Shown here one piece after another: positions 22,800 through 34,054 of a stretch of DNA of 64,000 nucleotides (position 1 is the first letter of the stretch; the number at the start of each line of letters is the position of its first letter). The notes below the pieces were generated by a model, which did not search any database, was not told where the DNA came from, and saw nothing but the letters and a program-made list of their open reading frames with translations. The stretch spans positions 90,261,777-90,325,776 of the forward strand of contig OX457062.1 of NCBI GenBank assembly GCA_949752795.1. The letters are read 5' to 3'. The DNA is from Hyperoodon ampullatus. Taxonomy: Eukaryota > Chordata > Mammalia > Artiodactyla > Ziphiidae. Both the position numbers and the translations under genes were made by a program.

Positions 22800-23324
22800 C
22801 AAATGTGTTTTTTTAAATAAACCATTTTCTGTTTTGAGCACATTGTTCTAGGCAGCAGGATCTCCAGTTATGGGAAAACTATCAAGGCACTGCAGAGGGG
22901 GGATTACACATCTCAATGCATCAACATTGAGTTCAGGTTCACACATGGAAATTGTCACATCAGTTGAAACTATCTCACACATAGTAGGAATTCTATGTTT
23001 GTTGAACAAATACATATCTGTCTTGGTTGGACTTTTTGGTCTCTGAAGCTATCATTCCCAGTCTAATTTATCTTTATTTCTGTATGTTTGCACTTGGTCT
23101 TTTTTAAAAAAAAAAAAAGCTTTTAGAAAAAAATTAATCTAGAAAGTGTTGAGAAATCCCGTAGCTAATGGTTGATGTACTAAGAATTATTTAACAGGCT
23201 GAGTCCTGAGCCCTGTGTTCTCATCAGTAGAAGGCGAATGCTGTGATGACCCTGTTTGATTAGAGAAATGTGTACCCTTAAGTTTCCACCCATAAATCAT
23301 GGATGCCAGCACAGGTATCCACCA
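22800..23324. other. Non-coding DNA, no strong element
   Basis: A short L2-like terminus occurs near 22978-23012 ('aattctatgtttgttgaaca') and an A-run at about 23107-23118. Otherwise nothing is recognised. Confidence 0.35.
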
Positions 23325-23580
23325 CCATCAGATAATAATAACAACGTGTACATAGCATTTACTATATGCCAGGACCATTCCAAGTTCTTTACATATACCA
23401 ACTCGCATAACTACCAGAGCAACCCCAGGAAATAGGTACTGTTATCTCCATGTTACTGATGGGGGAATCAAGGTACAGAAAGGTTAATTAACCCATCTAA
23501 GGTCATGCATTAAGAAGCAGGGCTGGGTTTTGAACCTAAGCAATCAGGCTCCAGAGTCTGGGCTAAAGTCACTTCTACTT
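23325..23580 (-). repeat. MIR SINE, nearly full length
   Basis: All antisense MIR landmarks occur in order: 'gcatttactatatgccagg', 'ataggtactgttatctccat', 'agaaaggttaattaaccca', 'aggtcatgcattaagaagca', 'gttttgaacctaagcaatc'. Confidence 0.8.
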
Positions 23581-24848
23581 TATTCTGCCTGAGGGTGCAG
23601 TATTCTGCCAAGTAAGTTGGATCCATTCCTGGATACAGGTGTAGCCTGAAACCATCAGCATGCCATCACCCTCTCCCTCTTAAAGACCCTCCCCATCCTA
23701 CTCCTGCACCAGCCCAGGAGACTGTGGTTTCCACCCTCAAATTGTGGGTGCTATGAGGAAAGTCAGGGTGAGTGAGAGTGGCTCCCTCAAATGCCAGAAA
23801 GAGTCATTTTTTAGGTGGATGCTCATCTATCCTCATCCATCTCCAAGTTCCTGGACTCCATGCCCCTTGCCTGGATGAATATAAGGAAAGGTAGCCTCTC
23901 CCTGGGACAGCTAGGTCTCATTTCTGGTGGCCACAGCACTGCAATCATCAGGCAAGGCTCTTTCCTGTAAAGACCAATCAATACTGCTCCATCCCACATC
24001 CCCACCATTTCCTGCTCCTCAGTCTATAACTGCTATTGATTACAGCAGAGCTGGGAAGCAAATGCCAAAATATATCAATCACCAAGATGGCAAAGAGACT
24101 TTATTAAAACCATTACACCTTCTTCTACCGTCCTGCCCACCGCAGCTTCCTTAGCCCAGTGGCCATTTCTTTTGGAAGGTTTCCAAGAACTTTGCAGACA
24201 TGATCTGATGGCTGGTGGAATTTCCTCTATTTGGGGAAAATTTAGACCCAGAGAAGGAGCAAGAACAAGTCCCCTGGTGAGAAGATGGAAACCAGGTGTG
24301 TGAAAATATGTGCATGTGTCTGTGCAGTACGTATATGAAAATGTGCACGTATGCGTGTTTGTTTAAAGAAAAACCTAGAACTTAGTCACATTTCAGAAAC
24401 GCTTTGTAATTATCGCTGAAATTTTTACCAGATTCCTTCTGGTCGCTTAATGTCCTTCACTAAGTGGTTTAATTGTGGAACTTCACTTTATAATTGGGTT
24501 CATTTTAATGCAGAAAGAGGTAGATTTGCATAAGCAAATGACAAACAGTTAACAAAATCCATTAGCAGAGAAGGAGGCAGTCAAAGAGCCACGTACCTGG
24601 GCTTGGAATCAAACCTGTTGAGAGGAAGTCCCTGCCCCAACCCAGACCAGTTCTGCTGCCCCTAAGCAGACAGAGGGGAAGCAGAAAAAGCATTTCAAGT
24701 GCTTTACTGATTATCAGCACGAGAGGAAACCAGCCCATGTGCAGCAGACACAAAATGAGGAAGAATTTTTGCTTGTCCAAAGACCTTTTCTTTGCAAGGA
24801 AACCCAGGCAAGGATTTTTAAAGAATCTCCAACTTTACACAGATCTTT
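23581..24848. other. Non-coding DNA, no recognised element
   Basis: No exon, RNA gene or repeat family is recognised. There is a short TG/CA-rich patch at about 24297-24360. Confidence 0.4.
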
Positions 24849-25192
24849 TTTTAAAAAAAGATTTATTATTTATTTATTTATTTATTTTTGGCTGCATCAG
24901 GTCTTAGTTGCGGCTTGCGGGCTTCTCTCTAGCTGTGGGCGTGCAGGTTTTCTCTCTAGTTGTGGGTGTGTGGGTTTTCTCTCTAGTTGTGGTGTGTGGA
25001 CTCCAGAGCACGTGGGCTGTGTAGTTTGCAGCACACAGGCTCTCTAGTTGAGGTGCGCGAGCTCAGTAGTTGTGGTGCGCAGGCTTAGCTGCCCAGTGGC
25101 ATGTGGGATTTTAGTTCCCTGACCAGGTATCGAACCTGCGTCCCCTGCATTGGAAGGTGGATTCTTTACCACTGGACCACCAGGGAAGTCCC
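24849..25192 (-). repeat. CHR-type SINE, long form
   Basis: Starts with an (ATTT)n tail and 'ttggctgcatcaggtcttag' and ends 'ccaccagggaagtcc'. A roughly 13-bp duplication (acacagatctttt / atacagatctttg) flanks it. Confidence 0.95.
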
Positions 25193-25219
25193 TATACAGA
25201 TCTTTGACAACTCTTTTTC

Positions 25220-25350
25220 CGGGTTTCTGAAAAGAGCACTGGACTTAGAGTAGAAGGGAGTATGAAGACCCGACTTCCAGCCCTCATTCTGTCACGAGCT
25301 AGCAAGGAGCCTCCTGTCGAGAACCTCAACTAGATCATACCTGAATGTTT
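25220..25350 (+). repeat. MIR SINE fragment
   Basis: 'aagagcactggacttagagt' head followed by 'cattctgtcacgagctagc'. Confidence 0.55.
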
Positions 25351-25384
25351 ATGTGTCTCAAACTCCTACTATCATCACAGGTAA

Positions 25385-25555
25385 CTGACAAATTTATTCA
25401 TTCATTCAAAAAATACTTATTGAGCCCTTGCTATGAGCAGGTACTATAGAAATTACAGAGACTCACAAGGAGGTGGGGTAAGGACCAAGCTGAGGGACAT
25501 GCAGATAAGCAATAGACAAGGCCCTGTTCTCATGGAACTTACGGTCTGATAGAAT
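25385..25555 (+). repeat. Ancient mammalian interspersed repeat
   Basis: 'ttcattcaaaaaatacttat', 'tgagcccttgctatgagcag' and 'ctgttctcatggaacttacg' mark the same old repeat type seen near 17.4, 27.0 and 37.5 kb. Family not assigned. Confidence 0.5.
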
Positions 25556-25950
25556 GTTATGAACTGAACTGTGTCCCTCCTTAAATTCACATGTTGAAGC
25601 CCTAACCCCCAGTGTTACTGTACTTGGAGACAGAGCCTTTAGGGAAGTAATTAAGGTTAAATGAAGTCATGAGAGTGGGGCCCTCATCCAATAGGACTGG
25701 TGTCCTTATAAGAAGAGTAAGAGATATCAGAGCTTTCTCTCTCTCCATGCACACACAGAGAAGCGGTCACGTGAGAACACTGGGAGAAGGGGCCGTCTGC
25801 CAGCCAGAAAGGGAATCCTCACCAGAAACCAACCCTGCTGCCACATTGTCTGGGACTTGCAGCCTCTAGACCTGTGACAAAAGAAATCTCTGTTGTTTAG
25901 GTCACCTACTCCGTGGCGTTTTGTTATAGCAGCCCAAGCAGACTAGCACA
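25556..25950 (+). repeat. Solitary MaLR-type LTR (ERVL-MaLR)
   Basis: The sense orientation shows 'ttgaagccctaacccccagt', 'ccaataggactggtgtcctt', 'gagaacactgggagaagg' and the terminal 'ttttgttatagcagcccaag'. These are typical of MLT1/MST LTRs. It is opposite in orientation to the LTR at 8.7 kb and has no internal element. Confidence 0.8.
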
Positions 25951-26454
25951 TACTGGGGGCCGGGGTTGGGGGCAGAGGGACCTCACCCAATTCTAGGGAT
26001 GAGGAAAGCTTCCCAGAAGGACTGGCAAAGGTGGGACAGCTGCGTGGATGGAGCCTGTCGTGTCAGAGAAGGAGTAGCAACAAGGCTGAGGAGGTGAGGG
26101 GAGGCAGCTGGGGGAGGTTTCACGAGCAAACGTGCCCCTGAAGATCTGGAAGGCCGAGAAGCTGCTCTACGTTTGGAAACTTAGGACCCACCTCATTGAT
26201 GCTTCTGATTCTGCTGAAAAAAAAAAAGAGACAGCTTGGGTTCTACAGGCACGAAGAAGTAGTTGGCTTTTCTTGCCACCCTTGCTAGTGAACTCTCTTC
26301 GGCATGTCTGCATATGTTCCTCGTGGAAATGCTTTGCTGTTTTGTCCATAAGCTTCCTCCTAGCTTTTCAGAGCATCTGCTGGGACAGTTCCCTCTTCAG
26401 GCGCTTGCCTTCAATTCTGCAAAATTCCTTTGCTTTTTGTTCATAATTGCTAGT
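25951..26454. other. Non-coding DNA, no recognised element
   Basis: No supported exon. The 104-codon open frame here has no domain signature. Confidence 0.35.
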
Positions 26455-26700
26455 ACTTATTGAGTTAGCTAAGGCTAACTGTGTACCAGGCCCTGTTTTA
26501 AGGGCTTTATGTGTATTAGCTCTTTTAATCCTCAAAACCACCATATAAAATAGATTCTATTAACTCTAGTTTATGGATGAGAAAGCTGAGCACAGAGAGA
26601 ATAAGACACTTGCCCTGGGCCACTCAGCTAAATGGAGAGGTCAGGATTAAAACCAGGGTAGTCTAGCTTGGGTGTCCATACTCCTAACCACAAAGCTATA
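26455..26700 (-). repeat. MIR SINE, nearly full length
   Basis: Antisense MIR order is intact: 'agtacttattgagttagcta', 'gctcttttaatcctcaaaa', 'tttatggatgagaaagctga', 'ataagacacttgccctggg', 'cctaaccacaaagctatac'. Confidence 0.8.
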
Positions 26701-27000
26701 CTGTCTTTGGGGGGTGGGGGGAGGACAGAAAAACCAGGACTCAGGAAGTTTCTCATGGCTAGTTTAAGTGCCAGAGGTCCTTCTGACTCCAGACTTTATG
26801 CTCTTAACCTCTTGAGGGAATGGAGAAGAGGTAGAAAGGTTTGAGAGTTACTCCAGAAGGAAACTAGGTAGACTACCATGGAGGAGTTGAAGAATAAGGG
26901 AGAGGGAGACAGAGAGAAATAGGAGGTTGGGGTGACACCCAGGTCTCTGGCAAATTGCACAACCAAACCTTCATCATCTTGTGCCACCTTCTGCATTATT

Positions 27001-27330
27001 CTTTCATTCATTTAACAAATACTTAGCCAGAACCTACTATGATTCAGGCACTGGGCTGGGAAAAGAGGAGCAGGTAAATACTGAGAATGACCATGACACT
27101 GCCCCTTCCCATTGCCCTCATCCAAGGAGCTCAAGGGCTTTACATTCTGGGGGAGGGAGCTGATATATGAATAAATGCAACAAATTATCACAGTGTGATT
27201 ATATGTGTCTGTCAGTATATGTCTTTCTATCCATAGAGCATTAAAAGGAGGATAGCCCGTCTCTGCCTAGACGTGTCAGGGGAGGCATCACTTTGAGGAA
27301 GGTGCCATTTGAGCCTGTTGTGAAGGATGA
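27001..27330 (+). repeat. Ancient mammalian interspersed repeat
   Basis: 'ctttcattcatttaacaaat', 'ctatgattcaggcactgggc' and, further on, 'aggcatcactttgaggaagg' belong to the old repeat also seen near 17.4 and 37.5 kb. Confidence 0.5.
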
Positions 27331-28060
27331 TGGGATTACCCTAGGAGGGTAGCTGGGCTCCTCGGAGGGTCCCTGGAGAGTATGTCATAGATCCCTGAAT
27401 CCTTGGACACGGAGGCAAAGAATTAGAGAATGTGAGCAGTGAGGGGAGCCTTAGAGGGCATCTCGTTTCAGCCCTGTGTCCACAAACGAGCAAACTGAGC
27501 GGGGCCAGCCCTGCAGGCACAGTCCCACGAGTGCGGCCCAGCCTTAGTCCCAGCCCCCCGGGGTCCACGCAACCGGTCTGTAGCCGTCAACAGCCAACAA
27601 TACAGCGCCAGTGTTCTGGGTTTTGTGACCCAGGGGTTGTGGAGAGCAAGGGAGAGGGAAAGGGAGACGGAGAGGGGTCAGGAAAGTCTCCGCATCCCTG
27701 GTCTGCACAACTGGAGACAGTTCTAAACGCCCACCTCTGCCTCCCCCAAGGCCCCCCAGTCCTGGCTTTCGAAATTAGGCTCTCTTCCTCAGTTCTGTCT
27801 CTCTCTGCTACCTGCTCTTCCAGTTCCACACCTTCCCAACACGTACTTCAGCTGCAGATTCTCTTTTCAGCTGCCCGCAGCGAGCCCGGCTCCCACCGTT
27901 CACCCCCAGCCTCGCCTGCTTCCACGAAGGTCAAAGCGTTGCCGTTCAGCAATCTGCCAGCAGGGGGCAGTCCTGCAGCGAGTCTCCATCCTGCCCCGAG
28001 CCTCCCAGCCCCCAGCACGCCCAGTCACAACTCCTTAGAGATGCAAATTGAGAGGCAGCC
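27331..28060. other. Locally GC-rich unique DNA with 211-codon open frame
   Basis: GC content and CpG density rise at about 27470-28030. A plus-strand frame is open over 27432-28067, but the translation is Ser/Pro/Leu-rich low complexity, has no recognised domain, and starts within repeat-like sequence (about 27420-27500, resembling an old MIR-type fragment). I do not call it a gene. It could be a weak CpG-rich regulatory element. Confidence 0.3.
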
Positions 28061-28340
28061 TTCCTAGCCCGAGAGGGCTGCTAATTCTCTGACGAGTATG
28101 CAGATTTCCATCCTGCCTTTGCCTGGGTTTATTTGTTTTACTTTGCAATAAATTTAATACAGATTCCCTGAAGCAGAGAGGCAGATGGACTATAAACTCT
28201 GCATTTTGAGCAGCCTCAGTTACTAGGTTCGTGTGGGTTTTGATCCCTGTTTGAATTATATTTATGAAATTTGACATGGATTTGGGTCTGGGGTGTGCTG
28301 GCTCCTTGGTGCTCTGGAGCTGCTTCTAGGGAATTTACAA
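28061..28340. promoter_or_regulatory. Candidate conserved non-coding element
   Basis: A repeat-free AT-rich island follows a GC-rich patch and contains homeodomain-like and POU-like AT motifs (for example ttgcaataaatttaatac). The call rests on the absence of repeats and on base composition, and is inference. Confidence 0.25.
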
Positions 28341-28849
28341 GGGTTGATTTGATTATGGGGACTTTAATTTCTCACAGAGGCTAACAAGGAGGCTGAGAAA
28401 CCTGGCTGCTGTATAACAGGAAGAAGGGAAAACAAGACAGTAAGTTGGGTTGCCCCACTATAGACAGTGTCAGTACTCTTTTCTCATGCCCCTTGCAGGG
28501 CCTTAAGTCAGACACCCCAGGGACCATGTGCTGAAGCCCGTGCTGACCCACGGGGAGGGAGGAGGAGGGGTCGTGCAGTGGAAAGTGCCCACAAGAAGCT
28601 CAGAGTCCAGGAAAGAATCAGACGCACATATGGGCAGACAGAACTAAAACATCTATGAAGAGATATTAACAAGAATGGCACATGTTAGCGTTGTATAACA
28701 ATGTAAACTGGGCATGAGGGGATCTGACAGAAGGGGGGACACTGCAGCTCATCCCTCCTACTAGCCCCTGGGCCCAACAGGGCAGAGGGCATCCCTCTCC
28801 CCTCCCTGCTCCCTCTCAGACCACTAAAAGAAAGAAGGCGCAGTGAAGA
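28341..28849. other. Non-coding DNA, no recognised element
   Basis: Nothing recognisable on either strand. Confidence 0.35.
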
Positions 28850-28995
28850 AGAGTGCAAGCCGGGTTCTTGCCCCAGCTTCTGCGGTTACTTCTTTGTCCA
28901 AATATTGGGTAATATGTTTCATTTCACCGAGCCTCAATTTCTCTGTCTGCAAAATCAGAATCACCTGATTGTCAAAAGGACCAAGGAAGATAACT
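28850..28995 (+). repeat. MIR SINE fragment
   Basis: 'gagcctcaatttctctgtct' and 'gcaaaatcagaatcacctga' match the MIR core. Confidence 0.55.
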
Positions 28996-29013
28996 TGGGT
29001 AAGAATGTATGTA

Positions 29014-29260
29014 TGCTGCGTTGGGTCTTCGTTGCTGTGCACGAGCTTTCTCTAGTTGCAGCGAGCGGGGGCTACTCTTTGCTGTGGTGCGCGGGCTTCT
29101 CATTACGGTGGTTTCTCTTGCTGCGGAGCACGAGCTCTAGGCACACGGTCTCCAGTAGTTGCAGCGCACAGGCTCAGTAGTTGTGGTTCACAGGCTCCAG
29201 AGTGCAGACTCAGTAGTTGCGGCACACGGGCTTAGTTGCAACGCAGCCTAAATAAATAAA
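29014..29260 (-). repeat. CHR-type SINE, long form, head missing
   Basis: The long-form middle is present in antisense ('ctgcgttgggtcttcgttgc', repeated 'cagtagttg'). At the right it ends at 'cttagttgcaacgcagcc' and an A-rich (aaat)n run instead of the usual 'accagggaagcc' tRNA-derived head. The Pol III promoter part is therefore absent. Confidence 0.85.
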
Positions 29261-30371
29261 TAAAAAGAATAAATGCTAGACTCCTTAGCCATGCATTCAA
29301 GACTGCACTCTCTTAAAAAAAATAAAGAATGTGTGTATGCTGGAAAGGACTGGAAGGTAAACAGTCTGTTAGAGACCGGGCCATTTTCTCCATTAGGAAA
29401 GGATCACTGATTAGAATGGGAAGGCCTGCGGCAGAGGGGAGGTATGAAGGGAATTCTGCAAACTTGTCTCGAGACCTGGAGTTGGGCGCCACAGCCCAGA
29501 CAGGTACAGAGGCCAGCTCTCCAACCTGGTCCTTCCACTCACCTGCACGCAAAGCCTGCCCATGAGCAGAGGCCTGGCTGGGCCACCTGAGGCGGTGCCA
29601 GCAGCAGGAGACTCCAGGCATTGTTCCGGGGAATTCTGAGGGCCTGGACCACCAGCCCGAGCTGGGCAGGGAGGTTGGGCCACAGACTCATCTTCCCCGG
29701 GAAACCCCAGGGTCCCAGCAGAGCCAGCCACGGGGGAGAAGGAAGCGCCCTTGCCCTGCCTCCCTTCTCTGCATCCTTTATCCAGAGGCTGGGGCCGGGA
29801 AGGGAGCCCGAGGGGCCTGAAAGGAAGCTACAAGAGTCACTGAAGCAAAGGGACAAAGAGAAAGAAGAGGGCAGATAAAGGAGGAAGGATGGAGCCCAGG
29901 ATGTGTCGACGTGTGTTCCTCACCCGTTGGGAGAATCGCCAGAAGACGGGCAAAGAAGTGAGAGGCGCGCAAAGGGGACAAGAGAAGAAAACGGCCAGGC
30001 TTTGCCGGGGGGGAGGGCAGCTACCGGGAGGTGGAGGTTGAGATTAAATGGAAATGAGGGGCTTGGTCACCATGGAGAAAGAAGCTGGATGCTTTGGCAG
30101 CAGTAAGTCTATTAGGAGGAAAGGCTGGGAGGATCAAAGCCGCTGTGGGTGTGTCTATACACACAGCGGGGTTGGAAAATAACCAGCTAATTCAGTCCCA
30201 AGCAGGGGGTGGAGGGGCAGGGGGTGAAGACCACCGGTTGAATGGTTGAATTCTCTCCAAAGCAGCAATCCTCTCCCACTGTCACTTCGCCATCCTACCT
30301 GTTCCTCTGGCCTCAAGAACACACTAAATTAAAACTGTTAGTTGTCAAGATTTTGTTAAACTTGCTGACCC
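29261..30371. other. Non-coding DNA, no recognised element
   Basis: Overlapping chance frames of 65-106 codons occur on both strands. No repeat family is recognised. Confidence 0.35.
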
Positions 30372-30410
30372 TACACACACACACACACACACACCACACA
30401 CACACACACC
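30372..30410. repeat. (CA)n microsatellite with one interruption
   Basis: Two blocks of AC dinucleotides are separated by a CC interruption. Confidence 0.97.
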
Positions 30411-32217
30411 AGTGATGTGTATGGCAAGGAAAGGAAGCCCTAAGTCCTGCGGCAGCGATAGAGGAAGGGAGACAAGGCTGAGGCCAGGAAGGGGCGGGTG
30501 TGGATGACGAACACAGAAACTAGGATAACCAGATACCTCAATCTTCATAGAACCTCCTGAGGGAGGAAGAAGTCAAGCAACTACAGGCCACAAGGCCCAG
30601 GGGCTGGCCACACTCCTCTCCAGATTGTGGTGGGGCAGTACCACCCTTAGACCCACCACCCCGTCTCTGCCGGACCCTGCTCTTTAGAGGAGCCCGTGCT
30701 GCCTCTCCTCCAGGGCACCCCTCCCCAGGGACGGGGCAGGAGTCCTGCTCCCCCTTCTAGGTCATATTCCAGGTACCCAGGCCAACCAAGGGGTGAGCGT
30801 TGGAGGGGGAATGGGGGGTTATGATGAAGACACACCTTGGGACGGGGGCCAAGGGACATGAGGCTCCTGGAAGAGCAGGGCGATGCTGGTGATGGGAGCG
30901 GGGAGGCGTGCTCGGGCCGGGCATCCCCATGCACTCGTGCCTTGGCCCTCGAATGTCAGCGGCTGCCCTGAGCAGTGGGGAGCCTGGCTTCAGAGCTGGA
31001 GGTGAGGAGACTGAAAAAAGTAAGGAATCCAAGATTGCTGAAGGTTCGAAGCTTCCAGAGAAAAGGGAGCCAGAGGAGGAGCAATCAAATTCTGGGCATG
31101 TGTGGTAGAGGACAGTGGAGAAGAAGAGAGCCATAAGGACATCTCCTGTAAGATTCGGTACATGCTCAGACCAAAAATCATTCATTGTTTATCTGCTATT
31201 CAGATTTGACAGCTTGTCCTATATTTTATCTGGCACCCTCTCCTTGAAGCCGGAGGGGCTGGAGTGGTGGCCAGGAGGCTATGTCACGAGTTGGATGAGT
31301 ACAAGGGGATCTTCATAGATCTAAGAGGTCAAAATCTTCCTGGAGCTAAAACATGCTAGAGAGCCTTAACCGTACAGGGTCAGATTCTTCCAGCTATGAT
31401 GGGTTGTGAAAGACCCGGTCATTTTCGAAGGCCCCTCACTATGTAGAGAGTATGGCCAAATCCTCTTTTCTCTGTCAGTGACTTTGAGATGGAACCAAAA
31501 TCCAAGTAGTAGACAACTGAGTCCCCCAAGGAAAAAAAACATCTCTTTCTGCACCTACTGGAATCCCAGAGGCTAACTAGATTCAAACTGATAAGAAAGA
31601 ATTTCCTCAACTGAGAGCATGTTGCCTCAGTGCTTCATGTTGAAAAGGGGGACTCTGTCAGCAAAAGAGGAGTGTAATTAACTTCTTGCAAAAGTTTACA
31701 CAATTCTACACTATTTTTACCCTAAAATTCTCCTACTACAACTGATGCTCTTTAAAGTTCTTTTCTGAATTTAACCTCTCTGATGCTACATTTCAGGAAG
31801 AAGGTAGATAAAGAAATACATAAATTAATAATGATCCTATATTCATTTTGAACTCAGTTATGAAAACAGAAGCAAAAGAAATCAATGGTTGCCAAATGAA
31901 AAAGGATGGATTCAAAGAAAAAAATTTTTTTAATTCCAAAAAGTTTTACAATGGTATGACAAACAATAGAGAATATACAATTAAAACAACAATAATAAAG
32001 AAGCATAACAGCAGTCTCCTGTTAAGTAATTGGATGGGATTCATCAGGGCAGCAACTGGTGCTGGGCATTTTTTAATTTTCTACCTGGTGGAGGTTCGCC
32101 TCTCCCAGTCTCAACAAAGAGATAAACTACTTGTCAGAGACAAGGCCGTCACAGAGCAAAATTGGATTCTTCAGTATTCGTTTTCCTCTTTGTACCTCCT
32201 CCCCAAAGAAGAAAATC
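30411..32217. other. Non-coding DNA, no recognised element
   Basis: Composition shifts from GC-rich (to about 31300) to AT-rich (after 31640). No coding or repeat element can be supported. Confidence 0.35.
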
Positions 32218-32254
32218 TGATCATCTTTTTTTTTTTTTTTTTTGATCATCTTTT
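32218..32254 (-). repeat. Poly(T) tract between direct repeats
   Basis: The 12-mer tgatcatctttt occurs at 32218-32229 and again at 32243-32254, flanking a pure T run (32226-32243, overlapping the repeat edges). This is the structure expected if a poly(A) tail alone was inserted on the minus strand with a target-site duplication. Confidence 0.7.
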
Positions 32255-32864
32255 AAAAGGACCCAAAATCTAGAAATGATTCCCTCTGTCCCGGAGGATC
32301 ACTTGATTGCATCATGCAAAGGGTTAATTGCACCATGGTTCATGCCGGGGAGCAGGTTTAATAAGAATTACTAATTGCCTTTCCTTATGAAAGAATCAAC
32401 TTTGAAAAGGCAAAAGACAGAGGCAGACCCAGGACTTAAACAATGCATCTGTGGCCAGGAAAACCCAAATGGTACCATGGTGCTTTCAACAAATGAAAGT
32501 CTCAGAAATTCGAGTCCAGAAGAACAGTGGGGCCCAAGCACTAGGAGAACTACATAAAAAAGAACCTGCAACTGAGCAGTCAGGGCTACATGCTCCTCCA
32601 CAGCAGTGATTTAGCTTTAGGAAAACCACAGGATGGTTCAAACTGGACTAATGTTGTTAACTTAAACTTTTTTTAATTTTAGAATTTTGTTAGCATTTAA
32701 TTAATTCTTAGTTGTGAAAAGCTACAAACATCGGGAAGTCATACCTACTTTTTTGTTTGTATCTTTTAGGCTACATTATGATACAAAAAATTTAGGTCCA
32801 TATTACATGTCTGAGAGAACATTTTTCCTCTTTGAGAAAGGGCCTGAACATTAATCAAATATGA
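32255..32864. other. Non-coding DNA, no recognised element
   Basis: Nothing recognisable. A short AT-rich part lies at 32650-32820. Confidence 0.35.
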
Positions 32865-33035
32865 GTAACAGTGGTAGAGTGGAAAGGCTTTGGCCTGGAA
32901 AGTCAGAACACTCTGGGACCTGATTCTAACATAATTCACTGGGCATCTGGGGCAAGTCTGTGCCTTTTCACTTTCTCAGGGTTGTTATGAGGATCAAATG
33001 AGATAATGGATGCGTAGTAACCATTTAAAAAAGTG
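32865..33035 (+). repeat. MIR SINE
   Basis: Sense MIR: 'cagtggtagagtggaaaggc', 'tcagggttgttatgaggatc', 'aaatgagataatggatgcgt'. Confidence 0.8.
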
Positions 33036-33150
33036 TTGCTCAAAGCATGTGAAAAGCATTTTCCATAGCATCCTAATAAAATCTAATTTGAGATGGATAG
33101 TCCTTGGATTTGCCTGCTTGAACTCAGTGAGATTAAGAGTGTTGCTTCCA

Positions 33151-33273
33151 GGGACTTCCTTGGCAGTCCAGTGGTTAAGAATCCACGCTCCCACTGCAGA
33201 GGGTGCGGGTTCAGTCCCTGGTTGGGGAACTAAGATCCCGCATACCACATGCGGCAAAAGAAAAAAAAAAAAA
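33151..33273 (+). repeat. Short tRNA-derived CHR/Bov-type SINE
   Basis: A 120-bp element begins 'gggacttccttggcagtcc' and has a B-box-like 'gggttcagtccctgg', 'ggaactaagatcccgcat' and an A-rich tail. It lacks the second module of the other copies. A perfect 13-bp duplication (agtgttgcttcca) flanks it. Confidence 0.92.
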
Positions 33274-33286
33274 AGTGTTGCTTCCA

Positions 33287-33954
33287 TTGTGATTAACCTA
33301 AGAAGACTGCATGGAAGAGAAGGAAGGAGACAGAGGACGGAGCATGCACTGAGCCTGCTGGTACCTTGCGTAGCTCAGAGATACAGCAGGGCTGCCCCTC
33401 CAGCCTTGTTCCCTGATGGTGTTGGCGGGCCCTGCTGCCCTGTTCATGCCCAGCTCTGCTTTCTTTGTTCTCTTGCCTTCCAGAACTCCCTTCTGTGTCA
33501 GTCTGGGAAATGAGACAGAAAAAGTATTACTTAATGGTGTCTGGGAAGAGTTGTCAATGTTTCCTGCTCTGGTCCTTGCCCAACTTTCCAGTCAGCAGTA
33601 CTCGAGGTTGGACCCACCTAAGTGAAGCCCAGGCAGGTCAGTTCAGTCGGAAATTCCAGGCATTGAGTTCTCTGAAGGAGAGGAAGCAGAAGTAGAGAGG
33701 AATGGGGGGCATGTTGGCGCCAACTAAATGTTTACATTTTTTGGAAAATGGACACAAATAAAAATTAGTGGCATCTTAGTAGAGAATCTAGACACTAGTG
33801 GTTCCCAGACTACAGCAGCATTTTTGGTCATTATTTGACACCAAAAGGTAAGAGGCTGCTCAAATATTGCTTTTTCTTTCTTCTTTTCTTCTTCTTTTTT
33901 TTTTTTTTTTTGGTATTTTACCCCCTAGAGCGTGAATTATCCATTGTCTTAAAA
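33287..33954. other. Non-coding DNA with poly(T) run
   Basis: A T/C-rich run at about 33870-33912 ends in ~18 T. The frames at 33010-33695 are chance or SINE-derived. Confidence 0.35.
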
Positions 33955-34054
33955 ACAGAGAATAAAACACAATTCCTTTTTATAAGTAAAAGCAAATTCA
34001 ATATACAATAAAATACCATTTACAATAGCAACAAAAATTATTTTTAAATAGTCT
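33955..34054 (+). repeat. L1 fragment, left of nested SINEs
   Basis: 'aaataccatttacaatagca' is a typical L1 ORF2-region string. The same L1 resumes after the two CHR SINEs to its right. Confidence 0.5.

Noticed and set aside
8690..25950. Two MaLR LTRs considered as ends of one provirus
   Set aside because: They lie 16 kb apart in opposite orientation with unrelated DNA between, so they are independent solo LTRs.
27432..28067. 211-codon frame, the longest in the window
   Set aside because: Begins within old repeat-like sequence, lacks any domain and is Ser/Pro/Leu-rich; treated as chance in GC-rich DNA.
31848..32273. 141-codon plus-strand frame with Lys/Asn-rich start
   Set aside because: AT-rich composition and ends in translated poly(T); no homology recognised.
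33010..33513. 167-codon frame
   Set aside because: Its middle part is a translated tRNA-derived SINE, so continuity is accidental.
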